Positions 46,182-55,074 of a DNA stretch of 64,000 bases are shown in pieces. The notes below the pieces were generated by a model, which was given only the letters and a program-made list of their open reading frames with translations, ran no database searches and had not been told where the DNA came from. The stretch is from NCBI RefSeq assembly GCF_017834145.1, contig NZ_JAFIDA010000001.1:1302001-1366000 (forward strand), given 5' to 3'. Within the stretch, counting starts at the first letter, position 1. Each line of letters begins with the position of its first letter. Made by a program: the position numbers and the translations under genes. The DNA is from Leucobacter exalbidus. GTDB taxonomy: Bacteria; Actinomycetota; Actinomycetes; Actinomycetales; Microbacteriaceae.

Positions 46182-47231
46182 ATGGTGCCCCCCGAATCTC
46201 GACCCGACCAGGCGACGCCCCTCCCGCAGAAAACTGCGGGAGGGGCGTCGTGGTCAACCCCAGAGGTCGTGGAATTTCTCGGTATCAGCCGGCAAGCGAT
46301 CAACCGGCGACTGCAGAACCGCAAGCTACTGGGGGCCCGCGCGCTCGGGGTCACCATGTTTCCGGTGTGGCAGTTCGATGCCGCGACGCACGAGGTGCGC
46401 CCCGAGCTCGCGCTGCTGCTCGCCGAAATCGATGACGGCGTCGATTTGGGCGCGGTGGCCACGTGGTCGACGACGTCAATCACCGGATCAGGCCGCACCC
46501 CAGGCGACCTCGTCGTCGACCCCGCGATGCAGTCGATCGCGCTGCAGCTCGCGCGTGACTTTGAACCGACGACCGGTGACGAAGACGCCGCCGACGCCGC
46601 ACAGCTTGAGGCGCAGGGCGCAGACCAGTTCACTGACCCGGCCGATGCCTCGGGCCCGCAGCGCGCCATCTTGCAGGCCGCCGCCGAGCTGTTTGTGTCG
46701 CGGGGACCTGGCAAGGTGACGCTGCGTGAAATCGCGGCCAAGGCCGACGTCACGTACGGCCTCATTCACCGGTTTTACGGCACCAAAGAGAACCTGCTCG
46801 TCGCGGTGATGCAGTCGCTCGTGAGCTCGGGTGGCGACCTACTCTCGGGTGAGCACGACATCTATAAGGCGCTCGATAACTCGTTTGGCGCCGACCTCGA
46901 TGCTGGCCAGTTCGGCCGCATGCTGGGCTGGGCTGTGTTCGAAGATACCCCGCCCGAGCGGCTGCTCGGCGGGGCCCGCTCAAGCGGGTACCGCAGCCAA
47001 ATTGACGCACTGTGGAATGATCCGGTGCCGCCGGAGGTGCCGGAGCAGTTCAGTTCGAACACCATGGCAGCCCTGATCGCGCTGATCGGTGCGGTGTGGA
47101 ACATTTACGAGCCGTACCTGAACGAGCTTGCCAAGCGCCCGGGCCACCCTGACCCGGTACCCAATCAGATGCGCCGCGAGGTCACCGACATGCTGAAGGT
47201 GCTGATCTACGCCACGCGCCCGAAGGAGTGA
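46182..47231 (+). CDS. TetR-like regulator with an extra N-terminal helix-turn-helix domain
   Basis: Start taken as ATG 46182 (MVPPESRPDQ), which matches a leaderless transcript; 46170 is the alternative. 349 residues. Residues ~25-90 hold a helix-turn-helix (STPEVVEFLGISRQAINRRL, LGVTMFPVWQFD) like that of MbcA/ParS-type antitoxin DNA-binding proteins. A linker follows, then a TetR DNA-binding domain (AILQAAAELFVSRGPGKVTLREIAAKADVTYGLIHRFYGTKENLL) and a TetR-type ligand domain. Downstream of the MHS transporter and adjacent to the cluster whose promoters share a palindrome; the likely regulator. Not a plain KstR2. Confidence 0.78.
   Translation: MVPPESRPDQATPLPQKTAGGASWSTPEVVEFLGISRQAINRRLQNRKLLGARALGVTMFPVWQFDAATHEVRPELALLLAEIDDGVDLGAVATWSTTSITGSGRTPGDLVVDPAMQSIALQLARDFEPTTGDEDAADAAQLEAQGADQFTDPADASGPQRAILQAAAELFVSRGPGKVTLREIAAKADVTYGLIHRFYGTKENLLVAVMQSLVSSGGDLLSGEHDIYKALDNSFGADLDAGQFGRMLGWAVFEDTPPERLLGGARSSGYRSQIDALWNDPVPPEVPEQFSSNTMAALIALIGAVWNIYEPYLNELAKRPGHPDPVPNQMRREVTDMLKVLIYATRPKE
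46213..46250 (+). other. Perfect 17-bp stem-loop within the 5' coding region of the regulator
   Basis: CGACGCCCCTCCCGCAG and its exact complement close an AAAA loop, 31-68 nt after the start codon. There is no T tract. It may repress translation or be a remnant terminator of the upstream transporter gene. Confidence 0.85.
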
Positions 47232-47256
47232 TCCGGGCGCAGCAACAGCCCCGGGT

Positions 47257-47303
47257 AACGAAATAATCCCTCGAGAGCGATACTCTCGAGGGATTATTTC
47301 GTT
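47257..47303. terminator. Bidirectional terminator, 21-bp perfect stem
   Basis: AACGAAATAATCCCTCGAGAG and its complement around CGATA, between the convergent regulator and alcohol dehydrogenase genes. A/T-rich outer stem gives T runs on both strands. Confidence 0.92.
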
Positions 47304-47331
47304 CGGGGTTCGTGCGGCCCGCAGGCCCGCG

Positions 47332-48405
47332 TTATGCGGCCGACATCACCAGCACCCCGCGATCGAGCCGGCCACCGAGGGCGTCGTCGACGAGGGTTTC
47401 GTAGTCGTCAAAGTCGTACTCCTTGGTAACGAGCTCATCAAGCAGCAGCTTGCCCGCCTGGTACAACTCGATGTATTTGAGCACGTCGACACCGGGGCGC
47501 GATGAGCCGTAGCGGCAGCCCAGCACCGAGCGATCCATGTAGAGCGCGCTCGCGAGCACCGACAGCTTCGTCTCGGGCCCGGCGACGCCCAGCATGATCA
47601 GCTGGCCGCCCCACGCCACCATTTCGATGGCCTGCGAGGTGATCGCTTCGCCGCCCACGCAGTCAAACACGTGGTTGGCGCCGTCCCCCGTGAGCTGCAG
47701 AATTGTCTCGACGGTGTTGCCCGCGAACGCGTCGACGAAGTGGGTCGCGCCGAACTCGCGCGCCTTCGCCTCTTTGTTCGTGTTCGTGTCGATCACGATG
47801 ATCTGCACCGCGCCGGCGATGCGGGCGGCCTGAATCACGTTCAGCCCGATCCCGCCAGCACCGATGACCACGACGGTCTCGCCCGCCTGCACCTTTGCGC
47901 GGTTAAACACGGCGCCCGCGCCGGTGAGCACCGCGCACCCAATCATGCACGCTGAAGTCAGCGGCACATCCTTGGGAATGGTGATCGCCTGCTGCGCACG
48001 CACCACCACCCGCTCGCTGAATGTGCCGAGCGTGGCGAAGTTATGAATCGCGGTGTCTTCGTGCTGAAACGGCGAACCGACCTTGCCGATTGATTCGCGG
48101 CACATCGTGGGATGCCCCGAGGCGCAGTGGCGGCAGTGCCCGCAGGTCGCGAGCGTGGCCAGCACGACGTGGTCGCCCACCGCAGGCGCGGTGACGCCCG
48201 GGCCGACCGCCTCGACGACGCCCGCGCCCTCGTGGCCGAGCACCACCGGGGTGGGGAACGGGATCTTGCCGTTCACGACGTTTAAATCGCTCTGGCACAC
48301 TCCGCTCGCGACGATGCGCACCAGCACATCGCCGGCACCGGGCTCACGCACGGTGACCCCGTCGACCAGCTTATTTTCGGCTCCGTCAAAAATGATCGCT
48401 TTCAA
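47332..48405 (-). CDS. Zinc-dependent alcohol dehydrogenase
   Basis: 357 residues, TTG start with GGGA 5 nt upstream. Catalytic zinc ligands Cys37 and His58-Glu59 (GHE), structural zinc cysteines Cys88, 91, 94 and 102, and NAD-binding VIGAGGIGLNVIQAA. Medium-chain class III/aryl-alcohol type. Last gene of the long minus-strand operon that begins with the Rieske oxygenase, so it may oxidise a hydroxyl to the ketone used by a Baeyer-Villiger enzyme, or an alcohol freed after lactone opening. Confidence 0.87.
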   Translation of the reverse strand: MKAIIFDGAENKLVDGVTVREPGAGDVLVRIVASGVCQSDLNVVNGKIPFPTPVVLGHEGAGVVEAVGPGVTAPAVGDHVVLATLATCGHCRHCASGHPTMCRESIGKVGSPFQHEDTAIHNFATLGTFSERVVVRAQQAITIPKDVPLTSACMIGCAVLTGAGAVFNRAKVQAGETVVVIGAGGIGLNVIQAARIAGAVQIIVIDTNTNKEAKAREFGATHFVDAFAGNTVETILQLTGDGANHVFDCVGGEAITSQAIEMVAWGGQLIMLGVAGPETKLSVLASALYMDRSVLGCRYGSSRPGVDVLKYIELYQAGKLLLDELVTKEYDFDDYETLVDDALGGRLDRGVLVMSAA

Positions 48406-48416
48406 GGCATTCCCTT

Positions 48417-50360
48417 TCAGTTGGAACCGACGCCGGCAAATTCAGCGCGTGCGGCCTCAGCCCGCGCGGTGAACTTGAAATCAGACTCTTGCAGTTTCTC
48501 GCACAGATCGAAGTATCGCTCGCCGCTCCACGGCGCGCCCATCTGCAATCGTCCAAATTCGTTCACGTAGTAGTTGCGCTTCATCGCTCCCACCTCTGAC
48601 AGGTAGATCAGCTTCTGAGCTTCTTCGTGCAGCTGATCGTTGTAGAGCGCAAACGCCTGCGGCGTGATCTCCATGGTGGCCTGATCGTTCTCGAGCATCG
48701 AGATGATGCCCTCGGCGATGTAGCGGCTCCAAATTTCGAACCACGACGGGAGCCCTGCGCCGCCCGTCACGGGCTGCGAGTTCGGGCCGTAAAGCATGAA
48801 CATATTGGGGAACCCGGGCACGGTCATGCCCAGGTGCGCCTGCGGCCCCTGCGCGGTCCACGCATCTTCGAGGCTGACCCCGCCTGCGCCGTAGAACTCG
48901 GTCGGCCAGACATACTTCTCGGTCTGAAAACCGACGGCCGCGATAATCAGGTCGACCTCACGCTCGGTGCCGTCAACGGTGGTCACGCCGTGCTGCGTGA
49001 TCTGCCCGATCTGGGTGGAGACGAGTTCAACGTTCTCGCGGGTGAGCGTGCCGTACCAGTTGTTATCAACGACGGGGCGGCGGGTCATCGGCGCGTAGTC
49101 GGGTACGAGCTGATCAATGAGATCTTGGCGTCCTCCCACCTGCTGCCCGATGTAGCCCACGAGTGACTTGCGCAGGGCGTCATTGCGTTTGCTGACCTGG
49201 CCGCCACCGGCGACCCAGTCTTGGTCGTGGAAAAGCACATTGCGCAGCTCGATCGAACCCATCGCGGCCGTGTACTTGTTCCAGTTCCAGTAGAACGGCA
49301 TCGTCTCGATGAGCCACTGCAGTTCTTCGGTTATCGGTTCACCGTAGTTCTCCCGCGGTGAGATCCACTGCGGGGTGCGCTGGTAGACCGTCACTGATTC
49401 GGCAGCCTCGGCCACCTTCGACAGCATCTGCACGCCCGTCGATCCGTTGCCGATCACGGCCACCTTCTTGCCGGCGAGTTCAACGCCGCCGTGCCACTGC
49501 GCGGTGTGCACAATCTCGCCGGTGAAGTTCTCGGCGCCCTCGAAGGGCAGGTCGCGCGGCTGCGCGAAGATGCCACTCGCCGGAACGACAACGTTCGCGT
49601 CAACCTCTGACACGGCGCCGCTGGCATCGCGCACCGTCAAATTCCACAACTGCGCCTCGTCGTTAAACCGGGCGACGGAGACGTTGCTGCCGAACTCGAT
49701 GTGTTCAAAGACGCCGTGCTTGCGCGCGACGTGCTCGACATAAGCGCGCACATCGGCCTGGCGGGCAAAGTATGCGGGCCACGGGTACTTCTTCTCAAAG
49801 CCGTACTCGTAGCTCGCGCTGAGCGTATCCACGCCAGCATCGGGGTACGTGTTGATGCTCCACACCCCGCCGACCTCTGCGCGGCGCTCAAAGATGGTGA
49901 AGGGAATGCCGAGGCGTGCCAGCTGCACGCCCATCGCGATGCCGCCGATACCGGCGCCAATGATGGCGACGCGGTATCCCTCTGGCACGGCAGACTCCCC
50001 CGACCATTCGGCCTGGAAAGGTACGCCCGAGAACGCGGGAATCGTGCGGCGCAGCGTCATCTGGCTGGGCGTAAATTCACGCGCCTCAAGCATGGCGACC
50101 AGCTCGTCAATTTCCTCACGGGTGGGCGTTTCAAGTTCTGCCTCGGGCGCGACACCCGCCGCCAAATATTCGACGGCCTTTGCACGAATGAGATCGGCGT
50201 CGACCTCTGAGATACTCACGGTGTCGGCGACGGGGCCGAACACGCGCTCGGGCGAAATCGCCCCAATCTCGGGGTCTCGAGTTGCCTGGAACAGCGCCAC
50301 TCGTAATGCGTTCAGATCGGCGCGCTGCACTGCGCGCTCGATAAAGCTTCGATCAGGCAT
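48417..50360 (-). CDS. Baeyer-Villiger monooxygenase, HAPMO-like with N-terminal extension
   Basis: Start set at ATG 50360, with GGAG 6 nt upstream; 647 residues. A ~125-residue helical N-terminal extension precedes the first Rossmann motif (GAGIGG, about residue 135). The fingerprint FTGEIVHTAQW and second Rossmann GNGSTG mark a type I FAD/NADPH Baeyer-Villiger enzyme. The extension and length resemble 4-hydroxyacetophenone monooxygenase. Inserts oxygen beside a carbonyl to give an ester or lactone. Follows the acyl-CoA ligase in the operon; the second such enzyme is at 61586. Confidence 0.87.
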   Translation of the reverse strand: MPDRSFIERAVQRADLNALRVALFQATRDPEIGAISPERVFGPVADTVSISEVDADLIRAKAVEYLAAGVAPEAELETPTREEIDELVAMLEAREFTPSQMTLRRTIPAFSGVPFQAEWSGESAVPEGYRVAIIGAGIGGIAMGVQLARLGIPFTIFERRAEVGGVWSINTYPDAGVDTLSASYEYGFEKKYPWPAYFARQADVRAYVEHVARKHGVFEHIEFGSNVSVARFNDEAQLWNLTVRDASGAVSEVDANVVVPASGIFAQPRDLPFEGAENFTGEIVHTAQWHGGVELAGKKVAVIGNGSTGVQMLSKVAEAAESVTVYQRTPQWISPRENYGEPITEELQWLIETMPFYWNWNKYTAAMGSIELRNVLFHDQDWVAGGGQVSKRNDALRKSLVGYIGQQVGGRQDLIDQLVPDYAPMTRRPVVDNNWYGTLTRENVELVSTQIGQITQHGVTTVDGTEREVDLIIAAVGFQTEKYVWPTEFYGAGGVSLEDAWTAQGPQAHLGMTVPGFPNMFMLYGPNSQPVTGGAGLPSWFEIWSRYIAEGIISMLENDQATMEITPQAFALYNDQLHEEAQKLIYLSEVGAMKRNYYVNEFGRLQMGAPWSGERYFDLCEKLQESDFKFTARAEAARAEFAGVGSN

Positions 50361-50375
50361 AGTGAGCTCCAATGC

Positions 50376-51983
50376 TTAATATGATGACATCTCGTGAACC
50401 GAGGTCGCGCTGTCTGCAGCGATCCGGTCGATGATTGATTGGCGCAGATGCTGCTTCCGAATTTTCATCGTCGGCGTCTTGGGCATCTCGGGCACAAACA
50501 CAATCTCTTGGGGGAACTTCGCCGGTGAAATTCCCGATTCCTTGCAGTAGTCGCGCATGTCTGAGACCTCAATCTCGGCAGCGTTTTCACCGAGCACGAC
50601 GACGGCGCAAATGCGTTCGCCTGCGCGCTCATCGGGCAGCCCAATCACAGCAACGTCGACGACGTCGGGGTGCGTCGCGATGACCTCTTCGATCTCGGCG
50701 GGGCTAATGGATTCGCCCTTTCGAATAATCAAGTCCTTCTCACGCCCCACGAGCACCAGGTACCCGTCGTCGCGCAGCTTGCCCAGGTCTCCCGTGAACA
50801 TCCATCCGCCCTCGTCGAAGGGGCGCACAATCTCGCCCTCCACCAGGTAGTGCTTGAATCGCATCGGACCGCGCAGCCACACCCGACCGACCTCGCCTGC
50901 GGCGAGCACCTCGTCTTCTTCCGAGCGAATCTGCACCTCGGCGCCCAGCACCGGGCCACCCGAGGTCGCGGCGAGCTGTTCGAGCGTGTCGCCCACGCGC
51001 GCCGCCGTAATCATCGGGCACTCGGTCATGCCGAACGCGTGCAGCACCGGCACACCAATCTCGGTGAGCACGTCGTTGAACAGCTGCTCAGACATCGGGG
51101 CACCGCCGCCGGCCAGCACACGCAGGGTGGGCACGACCGGGGTGTCAGGGTTCTTGCGCTGCATGTCGAGCAGCATCGAGTAGTGCGGGGTGGAGCCACC
51201 GGTGATGGTGACGCCGGTGCGATTCATCAGCTCGACCGCCGCATTGGGTTCGTACACCTCGAGGGTGACCAGCGGCATGCCGCTCGCAAATGATGCGATC
51301 AACATATCGGGGCCACCGATGTGCGCAAACGGGAACGCAATCGTGCCCACGTCTTTGGCGGTGGCCTCGAGTGACTCGGCGAGGGAAACCCCGCCCGCGA
51401 TCAGCGTGCCATCGGTGTGGCACACGCCCTTCGGCGCCGAGGTGGTGCCTGAGGTGGTGTAGATCCAGCGCACCGCATCGCGGTCACCGGGCACCACCGG
51501 CAGGGTGGCTACGTCGCCCTCGGGCAGGTCGCCCGCCAAGATCAGCAGTTCAAGTTTGTCGCCCAGCGACTCACGAATCTCGCGCGCCATCTCGGCGTGA
51601 TCGAAGCCACGAAACTCGGGGATCGTGATCAGCCACTGCGAACCGCACTGCTCAACCATTGAGGCCACTTCGCGCTTGCGGTACAGCGGAATGATCGGGT
51701 TTTGCACCGCGCCCAGGCGCGCCAGCGCCATGCTCAACACGATGGCGTCGATGCGGGTCGGCAGCTGCCAACTCACCACCGCGCCGGGGGTGATGCCGGC
51801 GCCATAGAGGCCAGCGGCAACGCGTTCAGATTTGGCGAGCAGCTCGGCAAAGGTGATGCTGGCGCCGTGTTCGTCGGTCACCGCGGCGGTGTCACCGGTG
51901 GCCTGCGCACGCAGCGTGAGCAGATCCCACAGTGACGTGGCGTCGTCGGAGTCGATATCCCAACCCAGTTCTACGGTCTTCAC
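50376..51983 (-). CDS. Acyl-CoA synthetase (AMP-forming)
   Basis: 535 residues, GTG start overlapping the previous stop (GTGA). AMP-binding motif YTTSGTTSAPKG, A5 motif FGMTECP, TGDLG and the C-terminal catalytic Lys region PKTPTMKIRKQHL. Resembles cyclohexanecarboxylate- and sterol-type ligases. It would activate a ring-derived acid for the two acyl-CoA dehydrogenases and hydratase in the same operon. It may also substitute for the FadD3 missing from the Ipd cluster; that is inference. Confidence 0.87.
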   Translation of the reverse strand: MKTVELGWDIDSDDATSLWDLLTLRAQATGDTAAVTDEHGASITFAELLAKSERVAAGLYGAGITPGAVVSWQLPTRIDAIVLSMALARLGAVQNPIIPLYRKREVASMVEQCGSQWLITIPEFRGFDHAEMAREIRESLGDKLELLILAGDLPEGDVATLPVVPGDRDAVRWIYTTSGTTSAPKGVCHTDGTLIAGGVSLAESLEATAKDVGTIAFPFAHIGGPDMLIASFASGMPLVTLEVYEPNAAVELMNRTGVTITGGSTPHYSMLLDMQRKNPDTPVVPTLRVLAGGGAPMSEQLFNDVLTEIGVPVLHAFGMTECPMITAARVGDTLEQLAATSGGPVLGAEVQIRSEEDEVLAAGEVGRVWLRGPMRFKHYLVEGEIVRPFDEGGWMFTGDLGKLRDDGYLVLVGREKDLIIRKGESISPAEIEEVIATHPDVVDVAVIGLPDERAGERICAVVVLGENAAEIEVSDMRDYCKESGISPAKFPQEIVFVPEMPKTPTMKIRKQHLRQSIIDRIAADSATSVHEMSSY

Positions 51984-52816
51984 GCTGAATCCTCCGATCT
52001 GGGCGTCACGCCGCGTGCCTCGCCAGCCTGCATCGGAGCCGCCCCGGGCACCAGCATCGGGTAGCCGGTGCGCAGCAGCGCATTGTTGTGACCGTGCCAG
52101 TGAATATCAAAGGCCGACTGCAGCGCAGCCTGCTGGCCCATGACGTCGAGGGTCTGGTTGACGGCGCGCTTGGCCATGGCGAGGCCCCACGCATCCATCT
52201 GCGAGATCTCGTGCGCGAGCTCCATGGTCTTTTCTTCGAGCTCGTCAACCGCCACCACGCGGTTCACCATGCCGGCGTCAAACGCCTCGGCCGCGCTGAA
52301 TGCGCGCGCCGTGAACAGCATCTCCTTAGCCCGGCGTGCACCAAGCTCCCACGTATGTGCGTGGTATTCGATGCCACCGACGCCGAACTTCACGACCGGA
52401 TCGCTGAACGAGGCGTTCTCGGCCGCCACAATGAGGTCGCACGGCCAGATCACATTAAGGGCGCCCGCGATGCACGCGCCCTGCACCGATGCGATCGACG
52501 GCTTGGGAATGTCACGCCAGCGGCGCGAGTACCCAAAGTAGTGCTCGGTCTCCCAGGCGTACGCGCTCTCGAGCGTGCTCTTGCCCTCTTTCAGGTAGCC
52601 CGATGCCGGCGTGTGCAGATCGTGGCCAGCTGAGAAGTGGTTGCCGTTGGCGCGCAGCACGATGACTTTGACGTCATCGTCGATCGCTGCCCGCTGCCAC
52701 GCGGCGTCGAGATCCTGCAGCATCGACTCGTCTTGAGCGTTGCGCTTCTCTGGCCGGTTCAACGAGATCACGGCGACGGCGCCGTCGACCTGGTAATCGA
52801 TGTAGCTCATAGTCAA
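51980..52816 (-). CDS. Enoyl-CoA hydratase/isomerase family protein
   Basis: 278 residues, overlapping both neighbours by 4 bp. Crotonase motifs NHFSAGHDLHTP and QGACIAGALNVIWPCD. Same long subtype as the protein at 40252 (GIEYHAHTWELGARRAKEMLF is the counterpart of GVEYFAHPWVTNPRAAKEMLY), so one probably arose from the other or both from a common ancestor. Hydrates the enoyl-CoA made by the adjacent dehydrogenases. Confidence 0.85.
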   Translation of the reverse strand: MTMSYIDYQVDGAVAVISLNRPEKRNAQDESMLQDLDAAWQRAAIDDDVKVIVLRANGNHFSAGHDLHTPASGYLKEGKSTLESAYAWETEHYFGYSRRWRDIPKPSIASVQGACIAGALNVIWPCDLIVAAENASFSDPVVKFGVGGIEYHAHTWELGARRAKEMLFTARAFSAAEAFDAGMVNRVVAVDELEEKTMELAHEISQMDAWGLAMAKRAVNQTLDVMGQQAALQSAFDIHWHGHNNALLRTGYPMLVPGAAPMQAGEARGVTPRSEDSA

Positions 52817-53907
52817 GCCCCCACGTAGATTCGGTCAAGAGCAGACACGATCTCGGCGTCGGTGTGCGCAGCCGATCCGAAGTCAAACTGCCAGCGTTTG
52901 GCAGCGTTAGTAAAGAGGTGCACGTTCGACTCGACCATGTACCCGATGCCCGCGTGCACCTCGTGCGCGCAGTGCACCATGTGGGTGGCGGTCTTGATGG
53001 CCTGCTTGTGCAGCAGCCCGAGGTGCGGCTGCGCATCGGCGCCCGCGTCGAGGGCCCCGGCCGCCGAGCGCACGTGCGCTGAGGTCAGATGCGCAGCGAC
53101 GGCGATGTCGGTGCACAGGTACTGCACCGCCTGGAAGCGACCGATCGGGCCACCAAACTGGTGACGCTGCTGCGCGTACAGCACCGTGATGTCGAGCAGT
53201 CGCAGCCCGGCACCGTAGACCTGGGCTGCGCGCAGCACCGAGCCGCGCTGCGAGGCCAGCTTGGCCGCGCGATCGGCGTCCGCCCCGCGGGCGAGCACGC
53301 TTTCGGCGGGCACGGCAACGTTTGCGAACGACAGCGCGAACACCTCGTGGTCGCCCATGTTCGACATGGGTTCCACGGTGACCGCGGCCCCGGCCTCGAC
53401 AACCGCCAGCACGTTCTCGGCACCGACCGCGTGCACGAGGAAGGCCTCTGCCTGGTCGGCGTAGCCGATGGCGAAGGCGGTGCCGTTCAGCACCCCGTTC
53501 TCGATCGTGAGACCGCCACCCCACTCTGATCCGGCAATCGCCGCATCAGGGAAGACGGGCAGCACGATCGCTTCGCCGTCACCGATGCGCTCGGCCAGTG
53601 CCGCCGCATGTTCAGAACCCGCGGCAAGCGCAGCATCGCGCGCCACGATCAGGTCGAGCAGCGGGGTGTCAGCGAGTGCGCGCCCCATCTCCACGAATAC
53701 CGCAGCGATTGTCGTCAGCGGCACGCCCTCATCGGCGGCCACGTTCGGGTCACTGAGCTGCAGCCAACCCAGCTCAGCGAACTGTGCGATCTGGTCTGCG
53801 AACGGAACGCTGTTGGTGCGTTCTTCCAACGGTGAGTAACGCACGAATGCCGACTTGCTGACGTCTACGAGGGCGTCAAAATCTTCACCCCAAGCCAATT
53901 CCATCAT
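52813..53907 (-). CDS. Acyl-CoA dehydrogenase-like, divergent partner subunit
   Basis: 364 residues, AAGGA 6 nt upstream. Fold recognisable from YAQQRHQFGGPIGRFQAVQYLCTDIAVA and HEVHAGIGYMVESNVHLF, but the central flavin-binding region is degenerate. It sits directly after a full-length dehydrogenase, the arrangement of heteromeric (alpha2beta2) steroid dehydrogenases. Likely the non-catalytic partner. Confidence 0.78.
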   Translation of the reverse strand: MMELAWGEDFDALVDVSKSAFVRYSPLEERTNSVPFADQIAQFAELGWLQLSDPNVAADEGVPLTTIAAVFVEMGRALADTPLLDLIVARDAALAAGSEHAAALAERIGDGEAIVLPVFPDAAIAGSEWGGGLTIENGVLNGTAFAIGYADQAEAFLVHAVGAENVLAVVEAGAAVTVEPMSNMGDHEVFALSFANVAVPAESVLARGADADRAAKLASQRGSVLRAAQVYGAGLRLLDITVLYAQQRHQFGGPIGRFQAVQYLCTDIAVAAHLTSAHVRSAAGALDAGADAQPHLGLLHKQAIKTATHMVHCAHEVHAGIGYMVESNVHLFTNAAKRWQFDFGSAAHTDAEIVSALDRIYVGA

Positions 53908-53916
53908 TATGATTCC

Positions 53917-55074
53917 TTATCTCGACAGACCGAGGCCTCGCGTAGCGAGCACCATTCGTTTGAGCTGTGACGTGCCGCCAGCGTGGTTGGCAAATGACTG
54001 CCGGTACCAGGCCTCGGGCTTGCCGCCCATGGGGGCCAGCTTGGAGTCCGAGCGCAACTGGCTCGTCGGGCCGAGCACGCGATCAAAGATCTGCGCAAAC
54101 AGCGGCTCGTATTCTTTCGCGGCAATCTGCTGCACGCCGCCGCCCCACGGGGTCTGGCGGCCTGCGGCGTTATCGCCAATGATTTCGTAGGCCATCAGTC
54201 GCTGCGACTGCACGATGCCCGCGAGTTCAGCGAGGTCGGCCTGCACGCGCGGATCCTCGAGCTTGCCGGGAATCTGCTTGCAGTATGCGACGAGCTCACG
54301 CAGGCGTGACTCTTGCATCGCGTAGATCGGCTCGACCGTTCCCGATGCGTAGAAAGCGCGCATGATGTACTTCCAGCCCATGCCGGCCTCGCCGATCAGC
54401 GAGCTGCTGGACACTCTGACGTGGTCAAGGTACGTCGTTGACTGCACACCGCCACCGTAGTTGCGCATGGGGTGCAGCGTGACGCCCTCGCTCTTGAGAT
54501 CCACGAGGAAGATGCTGATCGCATCGTTGCGGCCGTCTTCGGCGCCGGTGCGGGCGGCGACGTACAGCACATCAGACATCGGGCCCCAGGAGGTGAAGGC
54601 CTTCTGGCCGGTGATGATCCAGTCGTCACCGTCTTGCACGGCCTTGGTCTTGAGCGAACCAAGGTCTGATCCGGCTTCGGGTTCAGTGAGGCCCTCGGCC
54701 CACAGCGTGTTCATGCTCGCGATCTCGGGCAGCAGGCGCTGCTTCTGCTCTTCAGAGCCACCGACCAAAATCGTGCCGGCCGCGAGGAAGATGCCGACCG
54801 AGTTGATGATCGGCGCATCTGCGGCGTACATCTCTTCAAGGAAGATCTGATTCGCAACGGGGGTGAGCCCCTTGCCTCCATATTCCTTGGGCCAGGTCAG
54901 GCCGATCCAGCCCTTCGCGGCGACCTTCTTGCTGAATTCAACGGCGATCGCCCACTGCTCGGGGGCGTCATCAAACTCGGGGTTGAATGCGTGGTCTGCG
55001 GGCAGCTCGGCGTCAAGAAACGCTCGGATCTCTGCACGCCAGGCTTCGTTTTCTGTTCCCAGATCGGTGCGCAT
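53917..55074 (-). CDS. Acyl-CoA dehydrogenase, full length
   Basis: 385 residues; the ATG overlaps the Rieske gene stop (TAATG). Complete fold: WAEGLTEPEAGSDLGSLKTKAV, DDWIITGQKAFTSWGPMSDVLY, C-terminal SFANHAGGTSQLKRMVLATRGLGL. The last segment differs from the GGxxEIQ of the FadE30 and FadE31 types. Uses FAD to introduce an alpha,beta double bond into an acyl-CoA; probable partner is the gene at 52813. Confidence 0.85.
   Translation of the reverse strand: MRTDLGTENEAWRAEIRAFLDAELPADHAFNPEFDDAPEQWAIAVEFSKKVAAKGWIGLTWPKEYGGKGLTPVANQIFLEEMYAADAPIINSVGIFLAAGTILVGGSEEQKQRLLPEIASMNTLWAEGLTEPEAGSDLGSLKTKAVQDGDDWIITGQKAFTSWGPMSDVLYVAARTGAEDGRNDAISIFLVDLKSEGVTLHPMRNYGGGVQSTTYLDHVRVSSSSLIGEAGMGWKYIMRAFYASGTVEPIYAMQESRLRELVAYCKQIPGKLEDPRVQADLAELAGIVQSQRLMAYEIIGDNAAGRQTPWGGGVQQIAAKEYEPLFAQIFDRVLGPTSQLRSDSKLAPMGGKPEAWYRQSFANHAGGTSQLKRMVLATRGLGLSR

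Noticed and set aside
46213-46250. Rho-independent terminator
   Set aside because: The hairpin is perfect but lacks a T tract on either strand and lies inside the likely coding region; left as an RNA structure of unknown role.
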